A stretch of 64,000 nt of DNA from Diphasiastrum complanatum (Eukaryota > Streptophyta > Lycopodiopsida > Lycopodiales > Lycopodiaceae): the NCBI GenBank assembly GCA_029204225.1, contig CM055096.1:33189115-33253114 (forward strand), written 5' to 3'. Shown piece after piece: positions 24,349 through 35,763 of this stretch. The position numbers and the translations under genes are program-made. The notes beneath the pieces were generated by a model. The model was not told where the DNA came from, made no database searches, and worked only from the letters and a program-made list of their open reading frames with translations. How positions within the stretch are numbered: position 1 is the first letter of the stretch; each line of letters opens with the position of its first letter.

Positions 24349-25620
24349 ATGTAGACCTTTATTTCGGAAATGACGGTCGTGCCAGGCCTTTTGGTGTCGT
24401 TTATTAACCAGTTGTGCGTGGTAAGATATAAGTCTTGTCTCGCATAACTGGGTTAACGTAAATAGCCTGGTTTTGAGTTGTTGTTTGATTGCAGCTTTTT
24501 CACAAAGATCTGTTGAAAAAGCTTCCATGACTCGTAATGATGGGACTAAGAATTCTACTGGCATTACTGCCTCTTGACCATATACTATGTGGAAAGGGGT
24601 AACCCACCCAGTGGCTTTCTTCGGGGTGGTGCCGTAAGCCCAAACTGCTGAGAAAAGTTTTGTTTCCCAATCAAAATGACTAGTTTCAACTATCTTGGTC
24701 AAAATTTTACATATCATCTTGTTAGTTGATTTAGCCTGGCCATTACATCTAGGGAGTACGATGTACTTTTTCTATGAACAACAAGGTAATGGCGTAGGAG
24801 GTTATCAATGACAACATTTAAAAAATGCGTGCCGCGATTACTAACTAACTCAATGGGACAGCCAAAACGTGTAATAATATTTTCGTAAAAAAAATACGTG
24901 ACTGTTTTTCGCGTTGGTGTCTTTCGTTGCTCGAGCCTCCACCCACTTAGTGGCATAACCTGTGTCTATGAGGATGTAACGAGCTTGAGTATGTTTTGTT
25001 GCTGGACTGATTGGTCCAACAAAGTCAATTTCCCACTTATGGAAGGCTTCGCCTTCTATAATGGGAGTCAATGGCATGAAATCTGCTTTGGTGTTTTTCT
25101 TGGCTCATTGACAGACATCACATGCTTTAATGACAACAAACGTGTCCTTAAACAAAGATGGCCACCACAGTCCTGCTCAAAGGACAATCTTTGTTGTGGC
25201 TTCAGCAGAAAAGTGGCCACCTCCAATGCCCTCATGAGCCTAAGATATGATAGGTCGTATCTCGGATTCATAAGCACATCAACGAATGATTCCGTCAATG
25301 CCCCTTTTGTAAAGTTGTCCCGCAATTAACTGAAAGGGCATTGCTTTTAGCAAAAAATTTCTTTTTGCCGCCGTACTCAAGCCTTTTTTGAGTCTGCCTG
25401 TGGTAAGGAATTGGGTGATCTCCTCAGCCCATAAGGGTGTAGCATCGATCTGAAAAAGGCATGCATCAGGGAGATCATCATTGACTGGTGCAGTTGCTTT
25501 TTCAGCACTTGGTAGTCTGGGGGTTTGCCATGAAAGTGGTTGATCGAGGGTATGGAAGCCCCATGACTTTGCTAATGACAAAGCCATGATATTAATGCTG
25601 GATCCGCTATCTAGGATAGC
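24349..25620 (-). pseudogene. Ty3/gypsy integrase fragment (minus strand)
   Basis: Reading on the minus strand from 25587 there is a polyprotein spacer (FQIDATPLWAEEITQFLTTG, PFQLIAGQLYKRGIDGIIR). Broken integrase zinc-finger sequence with HEGIGGGHF-like and CDVCQ remnants follows at 25080-25250. The core reads KWEIDFVGPISPATK at 25077-24990. The C-terminal region is at 24717-24343 (WAYGTTPKKATGWVTPFHIVYGQEAVMP in segments), which is characteristic of gypsy integrases. Three frames are needed, so it is dead. It abuts the Copia element 2 LTR with no trace of its own LTR. Confidence 0.85.
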
Positions 25621-25639
25621 AGATACTGCGGGATAGTCT

Positions 25640-26085
25640 TTATAGATGAGACTTGAGCAAATGCGTCGGTTGAGACTTAAGCAAATGCGTCGGTTGAGAC
25701 TTGATTGTGGCCTCCAGTTGAGATTTGATACTGACCGTCAGTTGAGATCAAGACGAAAGGTGTCGGTTGAGATTTGAATGTTGTCTTCGGTCGAGATGTG
25801 AAGGAGCTTGTTGGTTGAGATCAAGACTGAAGGCTCCAATTGAGATTTGACGGTTGCCTTCGGTCGAGCGGTCAAAATCTGGACTTATGGCTCCGGTCGA
25901 GATTTGAACGATGAACGTCGGTTGAGGTGAAACTCAGGACATGTGAGGATATTGGAGTAGTGGCTCGGTCGAGAGGTAGTAGGTAGTGGTCCGGTCCAGA
26001 CTTGAGTCATGGAGCTCGGCTTGGTAGGGATCGTGAGATCCCGGTTGAGAAATGAGCTGCACGTCGGTCAGGACCGAAGTGGTGA
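25640..26085. repeat. Degenerate tandem array, YCGGTYGAGATTTGA motif
   Basis: Motifs such as CGGTTGAGACTT, CAGTTGAGATTTGA, CGGTTGAGATTTGA and CGGTCGAGATTTGA recur about every 20-40 bp for more than 400 bp, with variable spacers. It lies just upstream, on the minus strand, of the gypsy polyprotein fragment and may have been its spacer or leader. No reading frame covers the whole array. Confidence 0.75.
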
Positions 26086-26190
26086 GCTGTGCAATGAACA
26101 TGTAGGAGATCTCAGGGTGATGGTTTCACAACACAGATGAGAGAGATATGGGTTGGGTTAACGTCTGTGTAGCTGTGGAACAGTGCCAAA

Positions 26191-27290
26191 TGTTCACAGA
26201 TTCCACTCTATCTATGAACACGGTTCTGTGGTGTTCTTTTACTTCTTTTTTATCGTTCTTTATAGTTCTTATGGTTCTTCTTGTTAGAACGGTTATCACA
26301 TGGATGTGTTACTCAGATTTCAACATGTATTTTCTAGCCTATCAATGGGAGACACGGTTTCGATACTCAGCTACATGCATAAACCAGCCATGTAACCATC
26401 TATAGCTCAAGAGGTTCAACGTTCTAGAACAGGGAGCAGTTCTACCACTATCTACTAAATCAGAAAACAATCAAGAACAAGATTAACTACTCAAACAAGA
26501 AACAAGAAACAAGAAACTAGATTCTTAACATCATAATAACAGTCCAAGAATCAAGAAACACTCATTTCTTGATGCTTAGATTGCCCAAGAACAATCAAGA
26601 ACTGGAATGTAAGAAAGTATGCAGGATCTACACCACAAACCAGCCTATTTAGTTTACTTGCATGCTGATTTCTACCTTATTCCACAAACAAGAAATGAAT
26701 CCTAATCCACAACTAAGTAAGAAACAAGAAAACAAGATCCTAGTTAATCCACAATACAAGGAAATCAAGCATGCTCATAGAAACTTCACTCAAGAACATT
26801 GCCATGAACAAGGAGCTTAGCAATTATCAAGAACTCATAGAGGATCCTCTTTATTTGCTCAAGAGAACTTGACAATACATTCAAAGCTCCCTCACAAGAG
26901 AGGGGAGCCCTTAAATAAGCAAGAAGGCTGCCCATGTGGAGCCCAAGTGGCAATTCCACCAAATTAGAAATTACATGTGGAATTTGCCCTTCCACTAAAG
27001 GTCACCATCAAAAGGTGGCTCACTCTAACTTATTTAAGGGGGGCCTACATTTATTTACAAGGCCTAGAAAATATGACTAGCTCCTACATGGTCGTTCCTT
27101 CTCTGGGATACACCATGTAGGCTCACATAGATATTTCACTGTCATCCTAGCTAGTAATTTCTCGGCTCTCATGCTCAGCTCTCAGCTTCTTCTACTCTCC
27201 TCCTTCTGAGACCTCCTCGGTCATGGGTGAGAGATATTCTGTGTCTTCGGTTTGGCTCGGCATCTGGGGATTCTCTGGAATTTGCTAACA
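26191..27290 (+). repeat. 5' LTR of Copia element 4
   Basis: 1100 bp, TGTTCACAGATTCC to TTTGCTAACA, matching 16929-17878. A decayed primer-binding site (AGTAGTATCAGAGC at about 27304) follows after 14 bp, and gag starts at 27475, so this is the 5' LTR of the element that follows. Confidence 0.8.
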
Positions 27291-27474
27291 AAGTTTTTCC
27301 ACAGAGTAGTATCAGAGCTAATAATTCATTAGAGCCATCCCCAACATCAGTTGGTATCAGATCTTGGGTCTTTTTGGATTACTAGGGTCTAGGACATACA
27401 AAAAAACTTATACGTTCGAGTTCTCAGGCCTATTTCATATTCTGTTTTTGTTCAACCTCTAATATTCGGTTACA

Positions 27475-28330
27475 ATGGAAGGTTCAACCTTAGAGATCTG
27501 TTTGATTAACAAGTTCAATGGAGATGATTTCCACATGTGGAAGTTCAAAATGAGGATGATCTTAATCAAGAGGGAGCTATGGGGATATGTCAATGGTTCT
27601 ATTGTCAAACTAGCAAAACCAGAACTGCTTCCAGAATGAAAAGCAAAGGATGGCAAAGCACTTGCCGTTGTATCCATAAATTTGAAGGACACTCAAATTG
27701 CTCATGTATCAAACAACACCACCTCCAAAGAAGCGTGGGATATTTTTACAAGTATCTACAAGACTTCAGATGTATCGACTCGTCTCTTTTTGAGGAAGAA
27801 GGTCCTCACACTCAAGATGAGTGAAGGCACCTCAGTCAACAATCACCTGAATGAATTCAAACAGTTGCTGAATCAACTTGCTACCATAGGTTCTCCTATT
27901 TTAGAAGAAGACTCAACAATGTCTCTTCTCACCAATCTTCCATCCTCCTATGACAACCTAGTATTACTTTTGAGCAATACTCTTGCACTACCTCTCCAGA
28001 AGCTGACAGTGAGTCTATTGCAAGAAGAGGTCAGGAGAAAGAGCTTATCCACAATCATGTACCAAGTCAATGGAATTGTACTCTAATAAGCAATAGTCCA
28101 AGAAGAAGAACTTCAAGGACAAGAAGACGAAGGCAGAGCAGCCAGATTCAATGCAACAATCATAGTAGCAGCATAGTCATCAACAACAACCACCAAAGAC
28201 CAAACTCTTTTGTAGGTATTACAAAAAGATTCAATCATGACATAAAGGATTGTTGCATTCTCAAACACAACAAAGCAAGAAAAGAGATGCAGGAACACGC
28301 TTCTGACTTTGTCATAAATTCCCAAGAGGA
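27475..28330 (+). pseudogene. Copia element 4 Gag
   Basis: ATG at 27475 starts MEGSTLEICLINKFNGDDF, followed by HMWKFKMRM. The F-N-G/W-K arrangement is the standard UBN2/Gag start. A stop (TGA) occurs at about 27638. A second frame (27682-28083) continues SNNTTSKEAWDIFTSIYKTS, LNQLATIGSPI and LTNLPSSYDNLV, then stops near 28083. The zinc-knuckle region (about 28200-28260: FCRYYKK-like, then CCIL) has lost its canonical Cys-His spacing. This lineage differs from Copia elements 1 and 2. Confidence 0.8.
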
Positions 28331-28339
28331 CGATAAGGC

Positions 28340-31240
28340 TCTGATGGTACAAGAACATTCAAGTAGAGATGCATGTCAATGGTATCTCGATTTAGGTGCT
28401 TCACAACACATGATGCCATGTAAGAACCTTTTCTCTACTCTCACAACAACAGACTCAAAGTACAATTTCTTTGGCGACTCAAGCTCCCACAAAGTCGAAG
28501 GCCAAGGCATTGTTCGACTTCAGTTCTCTGATGATCTCACTAGGCAGTTAGACGGTGCACTTTACATACCCAATTTAACAAAGAACTTACTGTTTATTAG
28601 CTAGATCACTTATCAAGGCTATAGAGCTTTGGTTACTGCTAGTCGATATACTATTTTCGATGGGAATTCTAACGAAATCCTCTCTACACACAGAGAAGAA
28701 AATTTGTATATCCTGAGTCATGATTATGCACTTTCTGTTAGTAACTCTGATGCTCATGTTTGGCACCAAAAACTAGATCATTTAAACATGTGTTGAATCT
28801 TCTACATGCATCATAACAAATTGATCAAAGATATGAATATCAATGTTGTTTCTACAATTAATCAGACAATCTGTGAAAATTGTTTACTAGGGAAACTAGA
28901 ATAAAATTTCCAAGAGGACAAGCCAGAAGAGCGAAGTCCATTCTGTCACTAATTCATAGTGACTTATGCGGTCCCATGAGCGTACCCTCTTTGGGTCAAG
29001 CTCTATATTTTATCACATTCATTGATGACTACTCCTGGTTCACCAGAATTATGTTTATAAAGAACAAGTCAAAAGCATTCAATTGCTTCAAGGAGTTCAA
29101 ACAATTTGTTGAGAACCAAGCTGGTCAGAGAATCAAGACCATTCTATCTGATTCAGGGGGAGCATACTTATCAGATGAAATGGCAGACTACCTATTATCA
29201 TGCAGCATGCACCACTAGTTCACAACCAACTACACTCCACAACAAAATGGCATAGTTGAGCGAAAGAATCGTACATTGTTGGAAGCTGCACGATCCACGA
29301 CTGTAACGCTCAATTGCCACAAAACTTCTGGGCTGAAGCAATCTCTACAACCTACTATCTACAAAATTATTCCAACATGAAGGTAGTCGACACCCTTTGA
29401 AGCCTACTATGGCTATAAACCAAGTTTGAAACATTTACGTATATTCGGATGTCTCTACTATGCTAAATTGCGTCTGATTTGAGAAAGAAGTTAGACCCAA
29501 TAAGTTGTAAGTATCTCTTTATCGGCTATTCAACATCACACAAGGCATATCGTATCTATGATGTTCACACAGATCCAGATCTCAGTCAACCATGATGTTG
29601 TCTTCCTTGAAGACAAGTTGTATGATCTCAAGCAAAAGTAGCAAAATGCAGGAGTCTGTCACAACAACTCCATTCTCCATCGATAGGCACCAACCTACGA
29701 ATGTTCAAATGTAGGAGTTTGTCCCAAAATCTCCATTCACCCACAATTGTTCAACCTCAAGATGAAGCTATCCTAGTCATTCACCCAAGAGAAACGTCAA
29801 CTCAAGCACCTGCAGTCTGAAGATCTATACGTCAAAGACAACAACCTGATCGTTTCATTCCTCATGCATTCATCAGTCATGATGAACCTGCCACTATTGT
29901 AGAAGCACTGTCATCGTCAGATGTAGACAACTAGAAGGCTACAATGGATGTTGAGTACAATTCCTTGATGAAGAACAAGACCTAGAGTCTTGTTAATCCT
30001 CCTGCAGGTATAAAACCTATCGACTCTAAATGGATCTTCAAGCTAAAGCTTAAGCCAGATGGATCAATATCCAAATGGAAAGCTCGCTTAGTGGTTAAAA
30101 GATTTGAGCAAATATATGGAATAGATTACACTGACACCTTCAGAAGCATCAATCTATTCGCAACTTGCTAGCTATAGCTACTGCAGAGGATCTGGACATT
30201 CACTAGATGGACGTCCAGACAGCGTTCCTTCACGGATATATACAAGAAGACATATTCATTTATCAACCAGAAGGTTACATCCTTCAAGGCCAAGAGCATT
30301 TGGTATGTAAATTGCACAAGGCACTATATGGCCTCAAACAAGCTCCCCGGGCCTGGTATGAAAGAATTAACCAATTCTTGTTGCAGCATAATTTCACTTC
30401 TTGCTCCACAGACTCAAATGTATATCTCAAACGTAAAAGGTCAAGCTATGTTATAGTTATAATAGCATTATACGTTGATGATTCTTTAATCATCAGCAAT
30501 TCAAATCAGCTACTGCATGAAGCTAAATCTTTGCTTTCATCAGAATTTGAGATGATTGATTTAGGCCCAGTTCATTACCTACTCGGTATGGAGATCAACA
30601 GAGATCACGCGAGCAGGAGGATTACTATAAGCCAAAGGCCCTATCTAACCAATGTACTTCGCAGATATGGCATGGAGGACTGTAAACCGATAGACACACC
30701 CATGGATCCAGGATCGAAGCTGTCCAAAGACATGTGCCCCAGAACTCAAGAAGATCAGCAAGAAATGTGCAAGTATCCTTATCAGTCTGTCATAGGATCT
30801 ATAATGTATTCTATGATCTGCACATGATCTGATCTAGCATATGCGGTAAGCACATTGTCTCAATACATGTTTACAACATTGGAAGGCTCTGCAAAGAGTA
30901 CTGAAATACATTCAAGCTACAAAGCACTATGCTTTGAGCTATGATGGTAATATAGAAGCTGTACTCACACTTGTTACATATTCAGATTCAGACTGGGCAG
31001 GAGACGTGGATACTAGAAAATCCACATCATATTATATTTGTTTCCTTGCAGGAGGACCCATTTCATGGAACAACAAATAGAAATACGTTGCAGCTACATC
31101 AGCAGTAAAGGAGATAATCTAGCTCAGAAGGTTGCCATAGGATCTACAATTTCCACAAATCGGTCCAACAATACTCCCCTGCGACAATCAGAGCTGCATA
31201 GCTCTACCTCTGAACCCACGTACTCATGCTAGAACTAAAC
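28340..31240 (+). pseudogene. Copia element 4 Pol
   Basis: Protease: CQWYLDLGASQHMM; the Asp-Ser-Gly box has become Asp-Leu-Gly. Integrase: CENCLL region, LIHSDLCGPMSVPSLGQALY, FIDDYSWFTRIMF and QNGIVERKNRTLLEAARS, with stops at about 29216 and 29300. Reverse transcriptase: MDVQTAFLHGYIQEDIFIYQ (30207), GLKQAPRAWYERINQFL and YVDDSLIIS. RNase H: SDSDWAGDVDTRKS at about 30985-31025 and frame-broken KEI.WLR-type remnants. It ends abruptly at about 31240-31251 next to a truncated family-1 LTR. Roughly eight stops or shifts are visible. Confidence 0.85.
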
Positions 31241-31251
31241 ACATATAAGTT

Positions 31252-31724
31252 CAAGGAAGTCATGGACCATGTGCCAAGTTTGATGTGATTAGTGGATCCT
31301 TTGGTGACTAGGCATTCTCACACGTGCCAGATCAATTGAGTCAACAACAACTCGAGCTTCCTCTTGTGTATATATAGAGCCTCATTTGGCCATAATCAAC
31401 AAGCAAGTGAGATATTGGTTTTGGAGGCATATCTTGAGTAATTTCAATGCTAGTCTTGTGATTTTATGGTTCTATTGCATTCTAACTTTAGAGTACTTTA
31501 TTCTCTGCTGGCAGGCCGTACAGGGATAGGTTTTCACAGATGTGAAACCCCTTTTGCCCTAGTTTGATGTTTGTTGATTGTTCTTGTTAGATTTGTTGAT
31601 GCAAAATTGATCTAATGAGCTCTAATATAGTGTAGATTGGTAGATCAATTGAATCTAACACCCAATCTCTCTTGTGGATCTGATTTGGATCCATTCTTGG
31701 TCATTAATTCTCTGGAATTTCACA
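31252..31724 (+). repeat. Truncated LTR of the Copia 1 family (third copy)
   Basis: It matches the last about 470 bp of the Copia 1 LTR, from AAGGAAGTCATGGACC to GGAATTTCACA. It retains the TATATATAGA box, and its end gives the best version of the LTR 3' terminus. It has no primer-binding site after it. Confidence 0.85.
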
Positions 31725-33537
31725 AATCAATCCCCAACAGAGTGGTTGTAAAACCCCACAAGACAGACACAAAATCTTTGCATGTCACATTTTCTCTCAT
31801 TCTCTTCTACTAAGGAAAATTGTTTCTCTCTAGCAATCAGTCATGTCCTCTTTACAAATTCAAAGACAAAACCATTTCTCACTAAACTACAAAATTTCCT
31901 CGTGACTACTCTTATGAAAACCCATCAAATTTAAATCCACCTCATGGGTCATGGATACATGTTTAGTAGGTGATGACACCCCCAGGACAATGGTAACGAC
32001 TTTTCTTTCGGTTCATGTGGAGAACAAATCTATTGTGGTCCATTTGAAACACAAGAAATTGTTTTCCTTTCACGGTAGAAAGTACAACTATCTCTCTCAC
32101 GGGCTGTATTGAATATGCTAGAATCATTTTTGCTATCTTGATCATCACTGACTTATATAGGCCTCCTAGCAAGGTGTGCCATTTTGCTCAAATTTTTTAT
32201 TTAGCTATGCTTATCTAGTAAAAGACTATCAAACTAGTGGTAGCTCCCACCGTATTATTGGCTCAAATTCCTATTATATTGTACATTTATTTACAATATA
32301 TAGTTGAACAAGAGAGTTCTCCATAGAGAATAACAAGGGAAAAAGTTGGCTCTATACTCACATATCTTTTAGGATTAACCTTACACTTACCAAGTTTTCT
32401 TAAGTTTCTACAAACTTAGGTTATAAATCTTATGTCCATAGTCTCATCATTAACACATGTATCGTCCCAAGTTCAAGCCCCCCTTGGAAACCAAGATGCA
32501 TTAACACATGTATGGGAAGGACACACATATTGGCTTCTCATTGTCTTCAAGTAGTTAAGAGTGATTCTTGTTCCAAAAGAGCTCTCAAATAATGTCTACG
32601 TGGATAAGGGAGATCTAGGAGCCCACAAGCTCTAGAGCTTCTAAACTTTTTATTTGGTTGTAGGGTTTAAATATTGTCCTTAATGATGCTAGCACAACTT
32701 AATGTGCTTCCAAAAAACCATGCATGGTGATTTTTTGAGCATCTTATTTTCAATTGTGATTGGAATGCTAGTTGTAGCCCTCTCGCTAGTCAAACGGTGG
32801 AGAAGTGTTGTACAGGGAGGCTTGGGAGATAGCGAATGGATTTGGCTTCCCCAACCACCCTTAGATAAGAGCACAACCATGAGTATCATACTATCACAAT
32901 TGAAAATACATTGCTTCATGCTTTTCAATCAAGTGCAATGTATTAAAGGACAATACCTAATATAAATCTATCCAAATAGCTACCATTGATAAATGTACTC
33001 CAATTGAAAGCATATACTAGTGACAATTTAAACTTAACAATAGGTCATAAGAAATTGCATTGTAGTAGGTAGTCCATCATCTTTAAGTGATCCATAAAAT
33101 TATCTTTTAGTTGCGTGAACCTTAGGGGGGAGGTATCCTTTTTTTTTTTTTAATGCCATTTGAAAAAGACTAGTACTACTATAAAGCAAAGGTGGACTAT
33201 TCTTGGAATAAGCCAAACACCTCAACATCATTGCCATTGATTGTGATCTACAAATTTCAATTCAGCTAGAGCATTTGGGAATAAGCCAAAGCACCTGAAC
33301 ATCCTTTTTATCACATAAGGGAGCTGTAATATTTTTTTGTCAAGGCCATGTGAGAATAAGCCAAGCATCTCATGCCACTTTTAATTTTTTGGAGAATCAT
33401 GAATGTGGATCTTAAAATGCGATAAGCATATATAAGGGAAATTCGATAATCATGTGAAAGGGAACTGTTGTGTGGATAAGTACCAAGATCCAAGCTCCAC
33501 CTTTTTTCTTTTTCTTTTTTCCTCGTATTCAAAACCA
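31725..33537. other. Intergenic, no gene recognised
   Basis: AT-rich non-coding sequence. Short frames (69-87 codons) show no recognisable domain. A 12-T run lies at about 33140. Confidence 0.5.
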
Positions 33538-33845
33538 ACACTTTGGAAAAAAAGCACAATGTGCACAAACATATGATCCTTTCAGATCTAAGACACTTTG
33601 GAAAAGAGCACAATGTGCACAAGCATAAGATCCTTTCAGATCCAAAAGACACTTTGGAAAGAAGCACATTGTGCACAAGCATACGATCCTTTCAAATCCA
33701 AAAGACACTTTGTTTAGAACAACAATGTGCACAAACAAGCATACGATCCTTTCAGATCCAAAAGACACTTTGGAAAAGAGCACAATGTGCTCACGAGCAT
33801 ACGATCCGTGCAACACAACGTGCTCATAAGCATACGATCCGTTTG
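33538..33845. repeat. Minisatellite, about 60-bp unit, 4-5 copies
   Basis: The unit GCACAATGTGCACAAGCATA followed by CGATCCTTTCAGATCC and AAAAGACACTTTGGAAA repeats from 33538. The last copies are shortened (to about 35 bp at 33800-33845) and carry CGTGCTCATAAGC variants. Opposite-strand reading frames across it are repeat artefacts. Confidence 0.85.
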
Positions 33846-35763
33846 ATGCCGCACTAGTGAAGGCAAAGTGGGCTTTGAAAAGGGGAGATGTCTTTATGTG
33901 GAGAATGGTTTTGGGGAGGGAGGCTAGGAGAAGCGTAATAAGCATCTACAAAGGCATATAACTCTCCAACTAAAGGCATATAACCCCCAAAAAATTCCAT
34001 GGGACCATAGGGAAAACTGGGTCTCATCCCGACCAAAAGGTGGTCTGGTGACCCCAGGAATATTCCATTGTGGCAGGGATATATTGGGATATGCTGGGGG
34101 AGATGCCCCTCGTGAGTGGGAAACCGGCACAGCCGGTGGGAGGGGGTGACGGGCTGTGGCGGGTGGCCTGGGGGAATACCGGTTGAAGCGGTAGTGAGGA
34201 GGAGAGCAGGAACGTATAAAAATGGCGGGGTCAAGCTATCGTGACACATGCCTGTTTCTGTTTCTGGATTTGGTGGATTGGATCGAGGGAGCGATGGATG
34301 GATGGGGAGGGAGTGATTTGGGATGATCGGAAGGATTGGCATTGTTTTCGCATCCGGATCGGCGGTTTTTTGCTGCTGAGATGAAGGTTTGAGGTGCGAA
34401 ATTGAGTCAGTTATGAGTGTTTTTGTGTGGGTTTTTTTTTTTTTGGGTGGCAGTTGATGTTTTTGTGTGAGTGGATTGATTGATTGATTGATGAGGAAGA
34501 TGGCGTGCTCGCAAATGCTGAGATTGAGGTTGTGAGATGGATGGCATTCTCACGATTGCAGCTGGTGATGAGCTTTGAGTTTCTGAGTTTGAGTTTTTGA
34601 GGTGGATTGGATTGGATTGGATTAATGACTCAGGATTGCAGCTGGTGGTGAGCTTTGAGGTTTTGAGGTGGATTGATGAATGGGATGGTTAGTTTTGGGG
34701 TTAGATGGAGTTTCTCGGGCTCATAAGTGTGCCTGGTACTGAGTCTTTGTGCTGGGATTAGGCCATTGAGGTGAATTAAGCACCTAGGTGATGAGCTTTT
34801 CTGGTTGGGTGAAGTAGATTGACGAATATGGGTGCTAGGATCCGGATTGAGTTGAGAGAAGTGAGATGGTGGATTTTACGGACTAGTACGGCATTGCTGG
34901 GATGCTTGTGAATTTGTGCTGAGGTGAGCTCAGTTAGTGGAAGAGCGTGCCAATTTTGTTATCTGTACTACGATACCAAATTGAAACACTAGCAACTGTT
35001 TGCCTATCCCAGTTTGAGTCTCATTATCACCAAGGCGATTGGTGAATGTGTTGGTAACTTTGCTAGGCATTAACTGGCAGCTTGAAACGGAATCTGGAAT
35101 CAGGAAGGAAAATGTCGAAAGAGGTTGGAAAATCTAGAGGTTAAACACGGATGAAATGATAACTGTTTAGTAAGTGAGTACTGATGAATGCCTTCAAGTT
35201 TCAAACCTCAAATCGATCGGGGTGAGGCTCGGTTGCAAATGTGCTCTACATAAATGACGAGCGCATCCAATCTTCTTCATAATATTGTGAAGAAGGTATA
35301 CTCACGAGTGGCCGAAGGCAACAAAGAACTGTGGAAGATTCTTCTCTCGAGCTGATATTCTGCGAGCAATAGCTATAGATGCTTTTACTAAAGGCAGAGT
35401 AGCCTCTTACGCATTTCAAATTCCGTGCTGATCGAGCAGGGGCAAGGGAGAGGAGTTTAGATTAGAGTACTTTTTGCCTTGCATTTGAAGCCCACAGCTG
35501 CATTTTCTCTCGGATCAGCGCGAGAGCTGTTGACTGAGGAATACAAACAAATTTACAGAGTCAAGGATAAGTACGAAAAGGCAACAAAGGAGCGGGCAAA
35601 CGGAAAAGCACTTGCCGAGAGCTAGAAGGAGAAGGGCGCAAACTAAAAGCAAGAAGAAGACAGGGACGCCAACACGGAAGATACTCGAAGAAAGGGCGAA
35701 GTGCGCTCAACGAAAGGAGGTGCTGGTGGCGGGCGGGATGTGCAATCCGCGCTTGCGGATACC
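33846..35763 (+). promoter_or_regulatory. Upstream region of ITPK, putative promoter and 5' UTR
   Basis: TATAAAAATGG at 34215-34225 is the best TATA box upstream of the ITPK coding start. GC-richer sequence then passes at CTGAGATGAAGGTTTGAGG (34375-34395) into T/G-rich intron-like DNA with TTTTTTTT and short GATT and GGATT repeats (34475, 34605). Sequence at 35520-35763 is in frame with the ITPK start but contains stops (about 35622 and 35643), so it is 5' UTR-like. A first non-coding exon near 34.25-34.38 kb spliced to about 35.5 kb is my inference. Confidence 0.35.

Noticed and set aside
33538-33845. CRISPR-like array
   Set aside because: It is a eukaryotic minisatellite with adjacent units and no unique spacers of constant length. 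The same applies to 25640-26085 and 59830-60350.
33854-34342. 162-codon Pro/His-rich minus-strand frame
   Set aside because: It lies opposite the G-rich putative ITPK promoter and 5' exon. Its composition follows the base skew, and there are no motifs or splice support.
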